Source: Limosilactobacillus sp. WILCCON 0051
GTDB lineage: Bacteria; Bacillota; Bacilli; Lactobacillales; Lactobacillaceae
Length of the DNA stretch: 64,000 nucleotides
Assembly (NCBI RefSeq): GCF_039955095.1
Contig: NZ_CP154878.1
Span: 1,736,001 to 1,800,000, forward strand
Direction: 5' to 3'
The translations under genes and the position numbers were made by a program. Of the stretch, positions 8,713-18,924 are shown one piece after another. Numbering within the stretch: the stretch's first letter is position 1; each line of letters opens with the position of its first letter. The notes under the pieces are model-generated. The model saw only the letters and a list, made by a program, of their open reading frames with translations. It had not been told where the DNA came from and did not search any database.

Positions 8713-9315
8713 TCATTTTTGCTGACTTACTCGTTCAACCAGTCTTGCCACTTGAAGACGCGTTTGTGCAAGCGAGCCATTGTTGTCGATTATCACATCG
8801 GCACGCCGCATTTTTTCTTCTAAAGGCATCTGAGCATTGATTCTTTTCAAAGCAGCGGCTTTAGTACAATGATCTCGTTTCATCAACCGCTCAAGCTGCG
8901 TTTTGCGATCAACGACTGCCAAAACGGTCAGATCGCATTCCTGATCCAGCCCAGTTTCAAACAGCAACGGCACATCTAAAACCACCACGGGCAGCCCTTG
9001 TTTTTTAAAGCCGGCCAGCTGTTTATCGATTGCTGCCATAATCAGAGGATGCTCGATTTGATCCAGATCGCTGAGGCTTTTGGGATCATCAAAAACCACG
9101 CTGCCCAGCGCCGCGCGATCAAGCGTGCCATCAGGCTGAAGCACTTGGCTGCCAAAGCGGCTTATGATCTGTGCCAGGCCAAGACTGCCAGGCATAACGA
9201 CTTGACGGGCTGTCTGATCGGCATCAATTACCGGCCAGCCGACTTCTTTAAAGATATTGCTGATGGTTGACTTACCGCTTGCAATCCCGCCCGTCAGACC
9301 GATTACCCTAGTCAT
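8713..9315 (-). CDS. coaE: Dephospho-CoA kinase
   Basis: CoaE phosphorylates the ribose 3'-OH of dephospho-CoA, the last step of CoA synthesis. The P-loop is GLTGGIASGKST at residue 6, followed by VIDADQTARQV and VLDVPLLFETG, all family hallmarks. At 200 residues it is full length. Its start overlaps the mutM stop by 4 bp (ATGA). The mutM-coaE pair is common in Lactobacillales. Confidence 0.97.
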   Translation of the reverse strand: MTRVIGLTGGIASGKSTISNIFKEVGWPVIDADQTARQVVMPGSLGLAQIISRFGSQVLQPDGTLDRAALGSVVFDDPKSLSDLDQIEHPLIMAAIDKQLAGFKKQGLPVVVLDVPLLFETGLDQECDLTVLAVVDRKTQLERLMKRDHCTKAAALKRINAQMPLEEKMRRADVIIDNNGSLAQTRLQVARLVERVSQQK

Positions 9316-10151
9316 TTCTGATCACCTGCCCAAGCCTGACAATGAGGACAAAAAGTCGTGCCACGCTGAGCTACCTTGATCTTAACCAGTTTATGTCCGC
9401 ATCGTTCGCATTTCTCGCCGCCGCGACCATAAACTTCCAGCTGATTTTGAAAGGCGCCAGCTTCACCAAAGGCATTCATAAACGTATGCACGGTTGTCCC
9501 CTTGTATTTAGTCGCCTTGGCAATCTCTTTGATGATATTGTCATGCAGCGTCTGAATCTGCTCGTCGGTCAGCGTATTAGCCGGCTGTTCGGGATTAATG
9601 CGGCTCTGCCAAAGAACCTCGTCGCAATAAATATTACCCAGTCCGGCAACGTGATCCTGATTTAGTAAAAACGGCTTGATTTTACTGCGGCTCTTTTTCA
9701 GAATTCGTTTAAAATAGTCAACCTTAAAGTCTTTGGCAGTTGGTTCTGGTCCCATAGTCTTTAAGCCGCCGACCTGCATCTCTTCACCGGTTTTAACCAA
9801 GCGCATGCGGCCAAACTTGCGCGTGTCGCGATAGCAAAGCTCCGTACCATCCGTAAAATGGAAAACTACATGCGTATGCTTGTCGATTGGACCATCATTG
9901 AGCTGGCGATAATAGCTGCCTTCCATCCGCAAATGTGAAACCATGGTCAGATCATTGGTAAAGCGAAACAACAGATACTTGCCCCGCCGATCAATCCGTT
10001 CAATCGTCTGACCAATCAAGGCTTGCCGAAACTCATCGATGTCGTTTTCAATCGTTTTCCCATAGTAAATGTCAATCCCTTGAATCTTACGGCCCGCGGC
10101 AATATTCATCAACCCTCGGCGTACGGTCTCTACTTCTGGCATCTCTGGCAT
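9312..10151 (-). CDS. mutM: Formamidopyrimidine-DNA glycosylase
   Basis: MutM excises 8-oxoguanine and related lesions. The N-terminus PEMPEVETVRRGL supplies the catalytic Pro and Glu. The H2TH region is near NQDHVAGLGNIYCDEVLW, and the C-terminal zinc finger is CERC followed by CPHC. The 279-residue length is normal. A short gap leads back to polA, so polA-mutM-coaE may be one repair unit, although a terminator-like hairpin lies between polA and mutM. Confidence 0.97.
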   Translation of the reverse strand: MPEMPEVETVRRGLMNIAAGRKIQGIDIYYGKTIENDIDEFRQALIGQTIERIDRRGKYLLFRFTNDLTMVSHLRMEGSYYRQLNDGPIDKHTHVVFHFTDGTELCYRDTRKFGRMRLVKTGEEMQVGGLKTMGPEPTAKDFKVDYFKRILKKSRSKIKPFLLNQDHVAGLGNIYCDEVLWQSRINPEQPANTLTDEQIQTLHDNIIKEIAKATKYKGTTVHTFMNAFGEAGAFQNQLEVYGRGGEKCERCGHKLVKIKVAQRGTTFCPHCQAWAGDQK

Positions 10152-10241
10152 TTGATCGTCCTCGTTTCTTTTAGAATCATTATCGATTATAGTTGATTTT
10201 CAGTTTTCAACCAATTTTTTGCTCAAAACGCATTCCAAAGC

Positions 10242-10265
10242 AAAAGCCGCGGCTAGCCTTGACTG
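10242..10265 (-). terminator. Possible terminator after polA
   Basis: GCCGTGGC and GCCGCGGC form an 8-bp stem on the minus strand, followed by a short TTTTGC tract. The T tract is weak, so partial read-through into mutM is likely. Confidence 0.5.
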
Positions 10266-10284
10266 CCACGGCCTAAAGCTTTAT

Positions 10285-12948
10285 TTATTTTTTCAGATCA
10301 TACCAGGTGTCGCCATACTTGCTTTCAACCTTTAGCGGTACGTCCAGCTTGAAGGCCGAATCCATAACCTGCGGCACCAGTTTTTCCAAAGTTGGAATCT
10401 CGGCAGCTGGCGCCTCAAAGACCAGTTCGTCATGAATCTGTAAAAGCATCCGCGCTTTAAGATCATGAGCCCGCAGCATCTTGTCCATATTGATCATGGC
10501 AATCTTGATGATATCGGCCGCGCTGCCTTGAATTGGCGTGTTCATCGCGGTTCGTTCGGCAAATGAGCGCTTGGCAAAATTCTTGGAATGGATATCGTCC
10601 AAATAGCGCCGCCGATGCGTCAGTGTTTCGACATAGCCCTTTTCGTGAGCCGATTTGACGATTTCCGTAACGTATTTCTTGACGCCAGGAAATTCCTCAA
10701 AGTAGCTTTCGATAAATTCATGGGCCTGCTTGCGCGTAACGTGAATGCTTTGTGAAAGGCCATAGTCGCTAATGCCGTAAACGATCCCGAAATTGACCGC
10801 TTTGGCATGACGACGCATATCAGGCGTAACCTCTTCGCCCGGCAGCAGATGAAAAATGCGTCGTGCCGTACTTTCGTGAATGTCCTTGCCATCAATAAAA
10901 TCCTGCTGCAGGTTCTTGTCGCCGGTAATATGAGCCAAAACCCGCAGCTCAATCTGTGAGTAGTCAGAAGAAAAAATCTTCCAGCCCGGCTCGCTTGGCA
11001 CGAACGCTCGCCGAATCTGACGACCTTCTTCCAAGCGTACCGGAATATTCTGCAGGTTTGGATCAACTGAAGACAAGCGGCCGGTTGCCGTCAGCGTCTG
11101 CAGATAGCGGGTATGGATCTTTTGGTCGCTGCTGTGGATAACTTTCAGCAGTCCTTCGATATAAGTCGACTGCAGCTTGGCAATCTGCCGATACTCCAAG
11201 ATATGACCAATAATCGGCGAATAACCCTGCAGCTTTTCTAAAACCGCAACGGCCGTGGAATAACCAGTACGCGTCTTTTTAATAACCGGCAGCTTCATCT
11301 TGTCAAACAGAATCTCGCCCAGCTGTTTGGTGGAGTTAATGTTAAACTCCTCACCCGCTTCTTGATAGATGATCTGCTCAATTTCGGCTAAGCGCTCCTT
11401 TAACTTGCTGCCCATCTCTTTAAGCGTCTGTGCGTTGACCTTGATGCCAGCAATCTCCATTTTAGCCAAGACATAGGTCAATGGCAGCTCGATGTCTTCA
11501 TAAAGCGGCATCTGCTCATGTTCCTTAAGCTGGTCATAGATTGGGGCGCGCAGTTCGTGAATGGCCCGGGCTTTTTGCGCTAAATGAGTAAAGAAGACCT
11601 GGTCGTCAGTTGGAATTGCCCGTTTGACGCCTTTGCCATAAACCTCTTCATCGCTTTTGACGTCATAGTAGTCATGGGCGTGAGCCAGCTCGCCAAGATC
11701 ATTGCTGTTATCGCTTGGATCAACCAGATAAGAAGCCAGCAGCAGATCAAACGCCACAAAATTCAGATCGATTCCCAAGCGGTGGAGGCCAACGATCTGT
11801 GCTTTGGCATTAAAAACGTCTTTTGTATATTGATCGCTGGTCAGAATCTTTTTGACTGGCGCGGTCTGCAGCAGACTTTCATCACGACTGACGAGCCATG
11901 TTTGACCATCACCAATTACAAAGCCGGCAAACGTTGAAAGATGATAGTTTTCATTCGGCATTTCCAGCTGAAAGGTTACGTGATGATCCAAATCTGCTAA
12001 AAGATCCAGATTGTCAGCCGTCAGTTCAGTATATGCGATTTCCTTTGTATCCGTGGCTTCTTCAGCACTTGGCGCAACGTTCATCTTGCTTAGAAATGAC
12101 TTAAAGTTCATTTCTTGATAAAACTTGATCAGTTCTTCGGTCTGTACGCCTTGATACTTCAAATCATCCAGACCAATCGTCAGCGGAGCGTCACGCCGAA
12201 TCGTGGCCAGATCCTTGCATTCACGGGCAATCTTTTCTTCATTGATCAGATTTTCTTTCCGCTTTGACTTGCGCATCTGATCAATATTTTCGTAAAGCCC
12301 ATCCAGCGAGCCATATTCTTGAATCAGCTTCTGCGCGGTTTTTTCGCCGATGCCTGTAACCCCTGGATAATTGTCGGAACTGTCACCCATCAGCGCCTTC
12401 ATATCGATAAACTGAGTTGGCGTCACGCCAAATTTTTCTTGAAAATGAGCCGGCGTGTACATTTCGGTCTGCGTCACGCCTTTAATCGTTACGGCAACCG
12501 TCGTCTTATCGGTTACCAGCTGCGTCAGATCCCGGTCGCCAGTTACGATCAAGGTTTCATCACCAGCCTGATCGCCGAGTCTGGCCAGGGTACCGATAAT
12601 GTCGTCGGCTTCATAGTTGGCTAATTGATAGGTCTTGATTCCACAGGCATGCATCATCTCGTGCAGATATGGCAGCTGTTCAGTCAGCTCAGTCGGCGTT
12701 TTGGCCCGGCCGCCCTTGTAGTCAGCATACATTTCCGTACGAAAGGTCTGCTTGCCAGCATCAAACGCTACCAGGGCCTTATCCGGCTGATAGTTAGCCA
12801 GCACGTGATCCAGCATCAGTTTAAAGCCATAGATTGCCGCGGTATGAAGACCGTTTTGGTTGGTAAATTTGTCGATTTGATTATGCATTGCAAAAAAAGC
12901 CCGAAACGCAATGCTATTGCCATCAATCAACAACAGTTTTTCTGCCAT
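10285..12948 (-). CDS. polA: DNA polymerase I
   Basis: This 887-residue enzyme has an N-terminal 5' nuclease domain (LLIDGNSIAFRAFFA; VTGDRDLTQLV; GDSSDNYPGVTGIGEKTAQ), a middle 3'-5' exonuclease-like domain and a C-terminal polymerase domain. Polymerase motifs are DYSQIELRVLAH (A), RHAKAVNFGIVYGIS (B) and LQIHDELVFE (C). The middle domain shows VTFQLEMPN where active exonucleases have a DxE pair, so proofreading is probably lost, as in other Bacilli PolA. It fills gaps in repair and removes Okazaki primers. Confidence 0.97.
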   Translation of the reverse strand: MAEKLLLIDGNSIAFRAFFAMHNQIDKFTNQNGLHTAAIYGFKLMLDHVLANYQPDKALVAFDAGKQTFRTEMYADYKGGRAKTPTELTEQLPYLHEMMHACGIKTYQLANYEADDIIGTLARLGDQAGDETLIVTGDRDLTQLVTDKTTVAVTIKGVTQTEMYTPAHFQEKFGVTPTQFIDMKALMGDSSDNYPGVTGIGEKTAQKLIQEYGSLDGLYENIDQMRKSKRKENLINEEKIARECKDLATIRRDAPLTIGLDDLKYQGVQTEELIKFYQEMNFKSFLSKMNVAPSAEEATDTKEIAYTELTADNLDLLADLDHHVTFQLEMPNENYHLSTFAGFVIGDGQTWLVSRDESLLQTAPVKKILTSDQYTKDVFNAKAQIVGLHRLGIDLNFVAFDLLLASYLVDPSDNSNDLGELAHAHDYYDVKSDEEVYGKGVKRAIPTDDQVFFTHLAQKARAIHELRAPIYDQLKEHEQMPLYEDIELPLTYVLAKMEIAGIKVNAQTLKEMGSKLKERLAEIEQIIYQEAGEEFNINSTKQLGEILFDKMKLPVIKKTRTGYSTAVAVLEKLQGYSPIIGHILEYRQIAKLQSTYIEGLLKVIHSSDQKIHTRYLQTLTATGRLSSVDPNLQNIPVRLEEGRQIRRAFVPSEPGWKIFSSDYSQIELRVLAHITGDKNLQQDFIDGKDIHESTARRIFHLLPGEEVTPDMRRHAKAVNFGIVYGISDYGLSQSIHVTRKQAHEFIESYFEEFPGVKKYVTEIVKSAHEKGYVETLTHRRRYLDDIHSKNFAKRSFAERTAMNTPIQGSAADIIKIAMINMDKMLRAHDLKARMLLQIHDELVFEAPAAEIPTLEKLVPQVMDSAFKLDVPLKVESKYGDTWYDLKK

Positions 12949-13095
12949 TTAAACTACCTCGTCCTTTGTTTTCTTTCTTGATTGTAACAGACTTTCACCA
13001 CTCCTGACATTTTTAGAAGCCAAATCTATCCTGATAAAAACTAAAGCTCCGCACCATTTAAGGATGTAGAGCCAATCTAAATTTTATTTAATTAG

Positions 13096-13818
13096 TTAGT
13101 CGCGACGATCGCTGCCCATGCCGAAAATCTGCAGCAGCTGGATGAACAGGTTGATAAAGTCCAGATACAGCTGCAAGGCTCCCATAATTGCCAGACCGGT
13201 AACTGAAACCTGATCTTGGTAGTTAAGGTAGATGTTTTTCATCTTTTGCGCATCGTAAGCCGTCAAAATTACGAAGATGATTACGGCAATGTAGGAAAAA
13301 ATGTAGGTAATGGCTGGACTGTTTAAGAACATGTTGATCAAAGAGGCCAGAATCAAAGCGATCAAGGCTGCCGTAGCATGAGCCCCAAAGCGATCCAGCG
13401 AGCGTTTGGTAACCGTCCCATACAGTGCCATTACCACAAAGATCGTTGCCGATGAAACAAAGGCTGCCGTAATATCAGCGCCAGTATAGAAACCAGCCAG
13501 CAGTGCAAACTCGATCCCATACATAATCGATAGGACCATCAGCATGATAAAGCTGCCAGTTGGATTGCGCGTGGCACTAGCACTGATTCCCATTGACAGG
13601 GCAATTGGCAGCAGCAACAGCAGCCACATCATCCCCGTGTGCTGAGAAAAGTAGCCAAACACAGCAGCTCTAAAAGTCGTCATTACCAAAAACGAACTGA
13701 TGGCCGAGACAAAAACCGACAGGCCGACAAAGCCGTACATCTTGGTCAAAAAGCCATTTAAGCCGGCTTCATTGACAACGCGTCTTCTTTGCTCGGGCTC
13801 TGGTGTAGAGTTGAACAT
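13096..13818 (-). CDS. Bax inhibitor-1 family (YccA/YbhL-like) membrane protein
   Basis: This roughly 240-residue polytopic protein has about seven hydrophobic segments and the family's C-terminal signature ILTAYDAQKMKNIY. The start at the ATG at 13818 (MFNSTPEPEQ) follows a GAAGGGGAG site; an earlier in-frame start overlaps that site. Bacterial BI-1/TMBIM proteins are linked to calcium leak and membrane-protein quality control, but the role here is unknown. Confidence 0.88.
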   Translation of the reverse strand: MFNSTPEPEQRRRVVNEAGLNGFLTKMYGFVGLSVFVSAISSFLVMTTFRAAVFGYFSQHTGMMWLLLLLPIALSMGISASATRNPTGSFIMLMVLSIMYGIEFALLAGFYTGADITAAFVSSATIFVVMALYGTVTKRSLDRFGAHATAALIALILASLINMFLNSPAITYIFSYIAVIIFVILTAYDAQKMKNIYLNYQDQVSVTGLAIMGALQLYLDFINLFIQLLQIFGMGSDRRD

Positions 13819-13884
13819 AAACTCCCCTTCTTTCAATTGAATTAAGCAGTCAAACTAATTTGACCAATATTGTCTTTTATATAA

Positions 13885-13912
13885 AAAATGGTAGCAAATG
13901 CCACCATTTTCG
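13885..13912 (-). terminator. Terminator after murC
   Basis: ATGGTGGCA and TGCTACCAT pair around a short loop on the minus strand and are followed by a T-rich run. The hairpin lies directly after the murC stop. Confidence 0.8.
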
Positions 13913-13921
13913 ACAAGTGAT

Positions 13922-15229
13922 TTAATCATTTGCTAACAAACTCTTATACTTGTCCTCGTATTTTTCAATGTCGCCGGCTCCCATAAAGACAACAACGGCA
14001 TCATGGTACGCCAAAAGCTTGTCCATGGAATCCATGTCAATGCCCTCGCTTTGCGGAATCAAGTCTTCCAGATCCTGGCTGGAGACATGACCGGCATTTT
14101 CACGAATCGAGCCAAAAATTGGCGTGACAAACGTCTTGTCAGCAGCGCTCAAAGACTGACCAAATTCTTTAAGGTAGGCCTGCAGGCGGCTGTAGGTATG
14201 CGGTTGGAAGACGGCCAGCACCTGTTTATCGGGATACTTTTGCCGTGCTGCATCAATCGTCGCCTTGATTTCGCTTGGATGATGAGCATAGTCATCGATC
14301 AGCGTCATATCGCCAACCCGACTTTCTGCAAAACGCCGCTTAACGCCGGAAAAGCTGGCCAGCCCTTTGGCAATATCAGTCAGGTCAACTTTTTCCATGT
14401 AGGCAACCGCAATTACGGCCAGGCTGTTCAAGACGCTGTGCTCACCATAAAGATGGATTTCAAACTCGCCCAGCTTCTCATCTTTAAACCAGGCTTCAAA
14501 AGTGGATCCTTGCGGCGTCCGTTGAATATTGACCGCACGGAAGTCGTCTTTTTCACTGGTACCGTAGTAATAGACTGGTACATCCAGCTGCAGCTTGCGC
14601 AGATTTTCATCATCACCCCAGGCAAAGACGGCTTTTTTGACTTGTTTGCCATACGTTTCAAACGAATCACGCACGTCATCAATATCCTTAAAGAAATCGG
14701 GATGATCAAAGTCAATATTGGTCATGATGGCGTAGTCTGGATGATAGGCCAAAAAGTGATCCCGGTATTCGTCAGCTTCAAAGACAAAGAACCGCGAGTC
14801 AGGCGTGCCAACACCTTCACCGTCTCCGATCAGATAGGTCGTTGGCGCAACTGAGCTCAAGACATGCGAAAGCAGCGCCGTCGTACTGGTCTTGCCATGG
14901 GCACCGGCAACGCCAATGCTGGTATACTGCTCAACTAATTCTTCAACCGTAGCGGGATAGCTTTGAACCTTGTCGCCCAGTTCCTTGGCCCGCACGATTT
15001 CTGGCTGGTCATCGCTAAAGGCATTTCCTTGCACGATCGTCATCCCCGGCTTGATGTTGGCTGGATCAAAATCGTGAATCTGAATGCCGGCTTGTTCCAA
15101 TGGTGCCTGCGTGAAGGTTTCTTTTTCAATATCCGAGCCTTCAACATGGCAGCCGCGATCATGCAGCACCCGTGCCAAAGCAGCCATCCCGGTTCCCTTG
15201 ATGCCTACAAAATAATAATTCTTTTCCAT
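13922..15229 (-). CDS. murC: UDP-N-acetylmuramate--L-alanine ligase
   Basis: MurC adds the first amino acid of the peptidoglycan stem peptide. The 435-residue protein has the N-terminal UDP-binding motif [14 protein letters not shown], the ATP loop [26 protein letters not shown] in the central domain and [11 protein letters not shown] in the C-terminal domain. Length and motifs are complete. ytpR ends about 30 bp upstream, and a terminator follows. Confidence 0.97.
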   Translation of the reverse strand: MEKNYYFVGIKGTGMAALARVLHDRGCHVEGSDIEKETFTQAPLEQAGIQIHDFDPANIKPGMTIVQGNAFSDDQPEIVRAKELGDKVQSYPATVEELVEQYTSIGVAGAHGKTSTTALLSHVLSSVAPTTYLIGDGEGVGTPDSRFFVFEADEYRDHFLAYHPDYAIMTNIDFDHPDFFKDIDDVRDSFETYGKQVKKAVFAWGDDENLRKLQLDVPVYYYGTSEKDDFRAVNIQRTPQGSTFEAWFKDEKLGEFEIHLYGEHSVLNSLAVIAVAYMEKVDLTDIAKGLASFSGVKRRFAESRVGDMTLIDDYAHHPSEIKATIDAARQKYPDKQVLAVFQPHTYSRLQAYLKEFGQSLSAADKTFVTPIFGSIRENAGHVSSQDLEDLIPQSEGIDMDSMDKLLAYHDAVVVFMGAGDIEKYEDKYKSLLAND

Positions 15230-15258
15230 AATGCCGTTTTTCCTTTCCTTGCCGCCAA

Positions 15259-15894
15259 CTAGGCAAACAGCTGATTGCCGCGTGCAAAGTCAAAAGCATC
15301 GCCAGCTTGACCAAAATCATCAGGCAGAATCAAGCAGCCAGGCTTTTGCGGAGCATTCTTCAAGTTCAGTTCACGAGCTGCACAGATCATCCCATTGCTT
15401 GGCACGCCAACCAAGGCACCTGGCCAGATAATCTGACCGCTTGGCATCATGGCGCCAACCTTGGCAACAACGACCTTAACGTGTTCGGCAATGTTAGGCG
15501 AGCCGCAGACAATCTGGACCTTCTGATCGCCCAAGTCAACTTGCGTAATGTGCAGATGATCCGATTTTGGATGCTTGGTCATGGATTCAACATAGCCGAT
15601 AACAAACTTTGGCGTTTCATCAGCCGTTAATTTTTCATCAAAACCAGCTGCTTGAATCTTTTCATTCAGCTTTTCGACCTGATCCTTGCTTAAAAAGACC
15701 TGACCGTTTTGCTCCTTGAGTTCTGGCAATACCTCACTGGCTTTCAGAAAATTGTAGCCAAGCAGACTGCCATCCTGAGCACTGACGATCTGAACTACGC
15801 CTTGATTTTGCTTGACGTTTTGATCAGCGGCCTGACCAGTTACGACTACCAAAACATCACCCATCTCATTTGGGTTATAGCTTGAAATTAACAT
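15259..15894 (-). CDS. ytpR: YtpR family tRNA-binding-domain protein
   Basis: This 211-residue protein has an N-terminal DUF4479-like region ([18 protein letters not shown]) and a C-terminal EMAP/PheRS-like tRNA-binding OB fold ([52 protein letters not shown]). The ATG at 15894 follows GGGAAGGA; a longer upstream start overlaps that site. It is a stand-alone relative of the PheT N-terminal domain, lies next to a thioredoxin as in other Bacilli, and its function is undefined. Confidence 0.9.
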   Translation of the reverse strand: MLISSYNPNEMGDVLVVVTGQAADQNVKQNQGVVQIVSAQDGSLLGYNFLKASEVLPELKEQNGQVFLSKDQVEKLNEKIQAAGFDEKLTADETPKFVIGYVESMTKHPKSDHLHITQVDLGDQKVQIVCGSPNIAEHVKVVVAKVGAMMPSGQIIWPGALVGVPSNGMICAARELNLKNAPQKPGCLILPDDFGQAGDAFDFARGNQLFA

Positions 15895-16017
15895 CAAAAA
15901 TCCTTCCCTTGGCATCGCTTTGCAACGGTGCTAAAAATTCTTTTTCGCTTCGTCAAAAACTTTTGACAACCAGACTAAATTGTACCACACAACCCGCACT
16001 CATGACCCCAGTCCATC

Positions 16018-16046
16018 AAAAAATGGCGACTTGCCGGCCGCCATTT
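16018..16046 (-). terminator. Terminator after the thioredoxin gene
   Basis: AATGGCG and CGCCATT form a stem on the minus strand, followed by TTTTTT. It lies between the thioredoxin gene and ytpR. Confidence 0.75.
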
Positions 16047-16050
16047 TTGC

Positions 16051-16368
16051 TTATTTTAAATTGCTCAAGAAATCCTCGACCTGCTGCTTGGTCTTGCGGT
16101 CCTTATTGACGAACCGGCCGATTTCTTGACCATCACGGTAGGCAATAAAGCTTGGAATGCCCATGACGTTTAGTTCGGTTGCCAAATCCAGATTTTCATC
16201 ACGATCAACGGCATAAAACTTAAAATCGGCAAAATCTTTTTCGACTTCTGGCATGGCAGGCTTGATAAACTGGCAGTCAGGGCACCAGTCAGCAGTAAAC
16301 ATCAAGACGACCTGCCCTTTCAAATATTCCTGCAGCTGTTCAGCATTAACTTTAGGCAAAGCTTCCAT
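16051..16368 (-). CDS. Thioredoxin family protein (YtpP-like)
   Basis: This 105-residue single thioredoxin fold has the active site TADWCPDCQFIKPAM, the cis-proline segment NVMGIPSFIAY, and FVNKDRKTKQQVEDFL at the end. The WCPDC active site differs from the WCGPC of TrxA, which suggests a specialised reductase or oxidoreductase. A GTG one codon upstream (16371) is an alternative start; AAGGA lies about 9-12 nt away. Confidence 0.88.
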   Translation of the reverse strand: MEALPKVNAEQLQEYLKGQVVLMFTADWCPDCQFIKPAMPEVEKDFADFKFYAVDRDENLDLATELNVMGIPSFIAYRDGQEIGRFVNKDRKTKQQVEDFLSNLK

Positions 16369-16521
16369 CACAGAACACCATCCTTTTACTTATTTTATGT
16401 AAGTATAGTCTACTACAGGTTGAAAGACAATGCATAATGATCTGCCTTTGTGTTAAAATTGTTACATCCAATCTACTTTGGGTCAAAATATGGCATAGGC
16501 TAAACGAAAGAAGCGATTGAA

Positions 16522-16857
16522 ATGAATGATTCAAATGGTTCACTTAGCCCATGGATGATCCCGCTTACCTTAGGTGCTTCCGGTATTGCGGGCTTCTTTG
16601 CCGGCAAGCTGGTGGGCAACCGACGGCGTTCCGCAAACACGATCTTAAAAATGATTACCAATGACTTTAAACGCGAAGGCACGGTTGAGGGCAGCTGGAT
16701 TGATCATCAGCCGATTCCCTATCGTCAGTTTGCCGTACGGACTTTGGTATATCGCGGTGGCATCCGGCGCTTTGAAGACGATCAGCTGGTCAGCTACGAA
16801 TTCTTGGCAGACGCCAGTACTGGTACGCTGCTGAAACTAAAGCGCATCGATAATTAA
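16522..16857 (+). CDS. Small membrane-anchored protein of unknown function
   Basis: This 111-residue protein has one N-terminal transmembrane segment with small residues (IPLTLGASGIAGFFAGKLVG), followed by the basic stretch NRRRS. A soluble domain of about 80 residues follows (GTVEGSWIDHQPIPYRQF; FLADASTGTLLKLKRI). The soluble part resembles a small beta-rich PepSY/YtpJ-like domain, which is only a guess. It is transcribed divergently from the thioredoxin gene and ends at a strong terminator. Confidence 0.75.
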   Translation: MNDSNGSLSPWMIPLTLGASGIAGFFAGKLVGNRRRSANTILKMITNDFKREGTVEGSWIDHQPIPYRQFAVRTLVYRGGIRRFEDDQLVSYEFLADASTGTLLKLKRIDN

Positions 16858-16864
16858 GCAATAC

Positions 16865-16899
16865 AAAAGGCTGTTGGATTTCTCCAACAGCCTTTTTTT
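16865..16899 (+). terminator. Strong intrinsic terminator
   Basis: AAAAGGCTGTTGG and its complement form a long stem around a short loop, followed by seven T residues. It sits directly after the 16522-16857 gene. Confidence 0.9.
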
Positions 16900-17403
16900 G
16901 CACCATCTATCTGAACATGATGCATGGCCGATTGTCATTCATAACTGCCGATTATGATTTAATTGGAATCTTTTGATGTAAATTGCACTATAAACTGCGG
17001 TCAAAGCAATCAATTTTTACTGAGATTGGAAACATCAATGGCGGAGTGGATGGGCATCGCATTGATGATCTAGATTTATCATTTGGCACGACAACCACTT
17101 ACTCAGCCAAGCTGCACACTATCTTGACCAAATAATGACTTGTCGTATTGAAGCTTAACATTATTTAATGCGTTTATCGCTATTAATGGAGTCAGCATCT
17201 GCATCAGCGGTTGAATGGGGTCCCGCCGAAAACATCGTGCACTAAGCGATTTTTCGTGATGCAGCATACTTGATCTGACAAATTATCAACTATTTATCTT
17301 TGCTTTTCTAATGTACCCGGACATAATCAGCAGTCATCTTCGGGTTCCCCCCTGAATGACAATTAAAGTATAGCGGTTAAAAACGTTTTGCTCCTATCAA
17401 AAT
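16900..17403. other. 500-bp intergenic stretch with a possible decayed frame
   Basis: No intact gene is visible. On the plus strand one frame is open from about 16979 to the stop at 17134-17136 without a start codon; it reads as a soluble sequence (GGVDGHRIDDLDLSFG). It may be a remnant of a lost gene or chance. Two direct features of the 3' half are GC-rich patches near 17215 and 17340 without a T tract. Confidence 0.35.
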
Positions 17404-18924
17404 CTAACCCTCTTGAGCATGCAAAATTGATAGTTTCTCCATAAGGTTTTCTGCATAAGCAGTCGTACGCAGGCGATACAGACTGGTCCGCAAGCGTTCG
17501 ATTCCTAAAAAAGGATTATCCAAGGTAATCAAGAAACGCTGGTTGTTTGAATTGGTATCGGCTAAAAGCTCCCAAAATTCATGGTCAGCCAAAATCATGC
17601 TTTGCGGTACTTGATTGATCTGCTTAAGCTGTTCGGCGCTAAAATAACTGCAGCTGCTGATCTGAAGGCGATTGCCAAATTCTTGACGCATCATTTGAGC
17701 CACCACTTCATAATCAGCCCGCGATTTGGTAAAGATATATAGCGGCGTGGCAGGAAGCTGTTCTTCAATCAATGGCAGCAGCTGTCGCGAAAAATACTTG
17801 ATCTGATTATCATCAACCAGATCTGACCAATGATTTTGCCGGCACCACCTCATAACGATCATTTTCACCAGCTGATCAGTCAATCTCTGCGACTTGTTTT
17901 CCATTTGATAGTCCAGCTGACGTTCAATTACCAGATTCTGCAGACCACCCATAAAGTGCAGACCAAATCCATTAACCGTTTCTTTAAAGGCTGCCGTTTT
18001 GATCAGTGGTTCTCCCCATAGCTTGGCAAAAGCATCCGTCAGCTGCCGAATCTCAGGAAGCTGCTGCAGGATCTCGCGAAACGTTGCTCGCTGCAGGATC
18101 CAGGCATCATCACGAAACAGCTCGTTGGCAACCGTCAGATAGACCAGGTATAAATAGTCATGATCAAGCGGCGTCAGTTTAAATGACAATTGCGGCTGCA
18201 GATATTCATCAACCATGCGTTCCAATTGCTGATGCGCTTTTTCTTGACAGACCGCCCGCCAGAAATTATCGGTTGGCAATTCCAAAGACTGGTCATGCCG
18301 CAGCCAGGTCAAAGCGATTAGATGATCAAACATGGCAAAAGCTTGCGGCATCTTGTCCAACAGTGGTTTTACGCCAGGGTTGGCTGCAATGACGAATTTT
18401 TTTACGATCTGCTGACTGGCCGAACCGAAATCAACACAGTCAATGCCATAATGACAGCTTAATGCCGCAATCAAGTAGCGCTTGCGATATTCTTGACCGC
18501 AGATCTGACCACGCCGAATCGTCAAGCCAACCGTCTGCAAAAAATCCTTGCATTGCCGCTGCAGCCGGTAAAAAGTCGGCTCAGAAAAGTAGTGCTCCTG
18601 ACAAAACGTCGTCACCGAGCGTCCCCGGTGATTAAGCAGATAGGCCATCACCTGCAGCACCTCGGACTTTTGATAGAGCTGTTTTTTTAATTCAAACAGC
18701 TGACCCGGACTGGTTAAAGAAAGCGAGACAACCGCATCACTGATCTGAATACGTGCTTGCGGCTGCAGTTCTTGATTTAAGGTATTCAGTTCTTTTCTAA
18801 GCCGGGCCTCGGGAATTCTGGTCAGTTCTGCCAGACGATGCAGCGTTAACCCTGAACGATCAAACAGCAAGGTCAGCAGATGAACGCTCACTGCTACGTC
18901 ATCTTCCAAAAAACGTTCCAGCAT
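17404..18924 (-). CDS. Mga-like helix-turn-helix transcriptional regulator
   Basis: This 506-residue protein has two N-terminal helix-turn-helix domains (LTLHRLAELTRIPEARLRKEL and, after residue 100, RSVTTFCQEHYFSEPTFYRLQ). A long helical middle region of PRD/Mga type follows, with an EIIB-like C-terminal part (PATPLYIFTKSRADYEVVAQM). Such proteins are phosphotransferase-linked or stand-alone activators. Its ATG overlaps the deoR stop (TGATG), so the two regulators are cotranscribed, which is unusual for a deo locus. The target is unknown. Confidence 0.78.
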   Translation of the reverse strand: MLERFLEDDVAVSVHLLTLLFDRSGLTLHRLAELTRIPEARLRKELNTLNQELQPQARIQISDAVVSLSLTSPGQLFELKKQLYQKSEVLQVMAYLLNHRGRSVTTFCQEHYFSEPTFYRLQRQCKDFLQTVGLTIRRGQICGQEYRKRYLIAALSCHYGIDCVDFGSASQQIVKKFVIAANPGVKPLLDKMPQAFAMFDHLIALTWLRHDQSLELPTDNFWRAVCQEKAHQQLERMVDEYLQPQLSFKLTPLDHDYLYLVYLTVANELFRDDAWILQRATFREILQQLPEIRQLTDAFAKLWGEPLIKTAAFKETVNGFGLHFMGGLQNLVIERQLDYQMENKSQRLTDQLVKMIVMRWCRQNHWSDLVDDNQIKYFSRQLLPLIEEQLPATPLYIFTKSRADYEVVAQMMRQEFGNRLQISSCSYFSAEQLKQINQVPQSMILADHEFWELLADTNSNNQRFLITLDNPFLGIERLRTSLYRLRTTAYAENLMEKLSILHAQEG

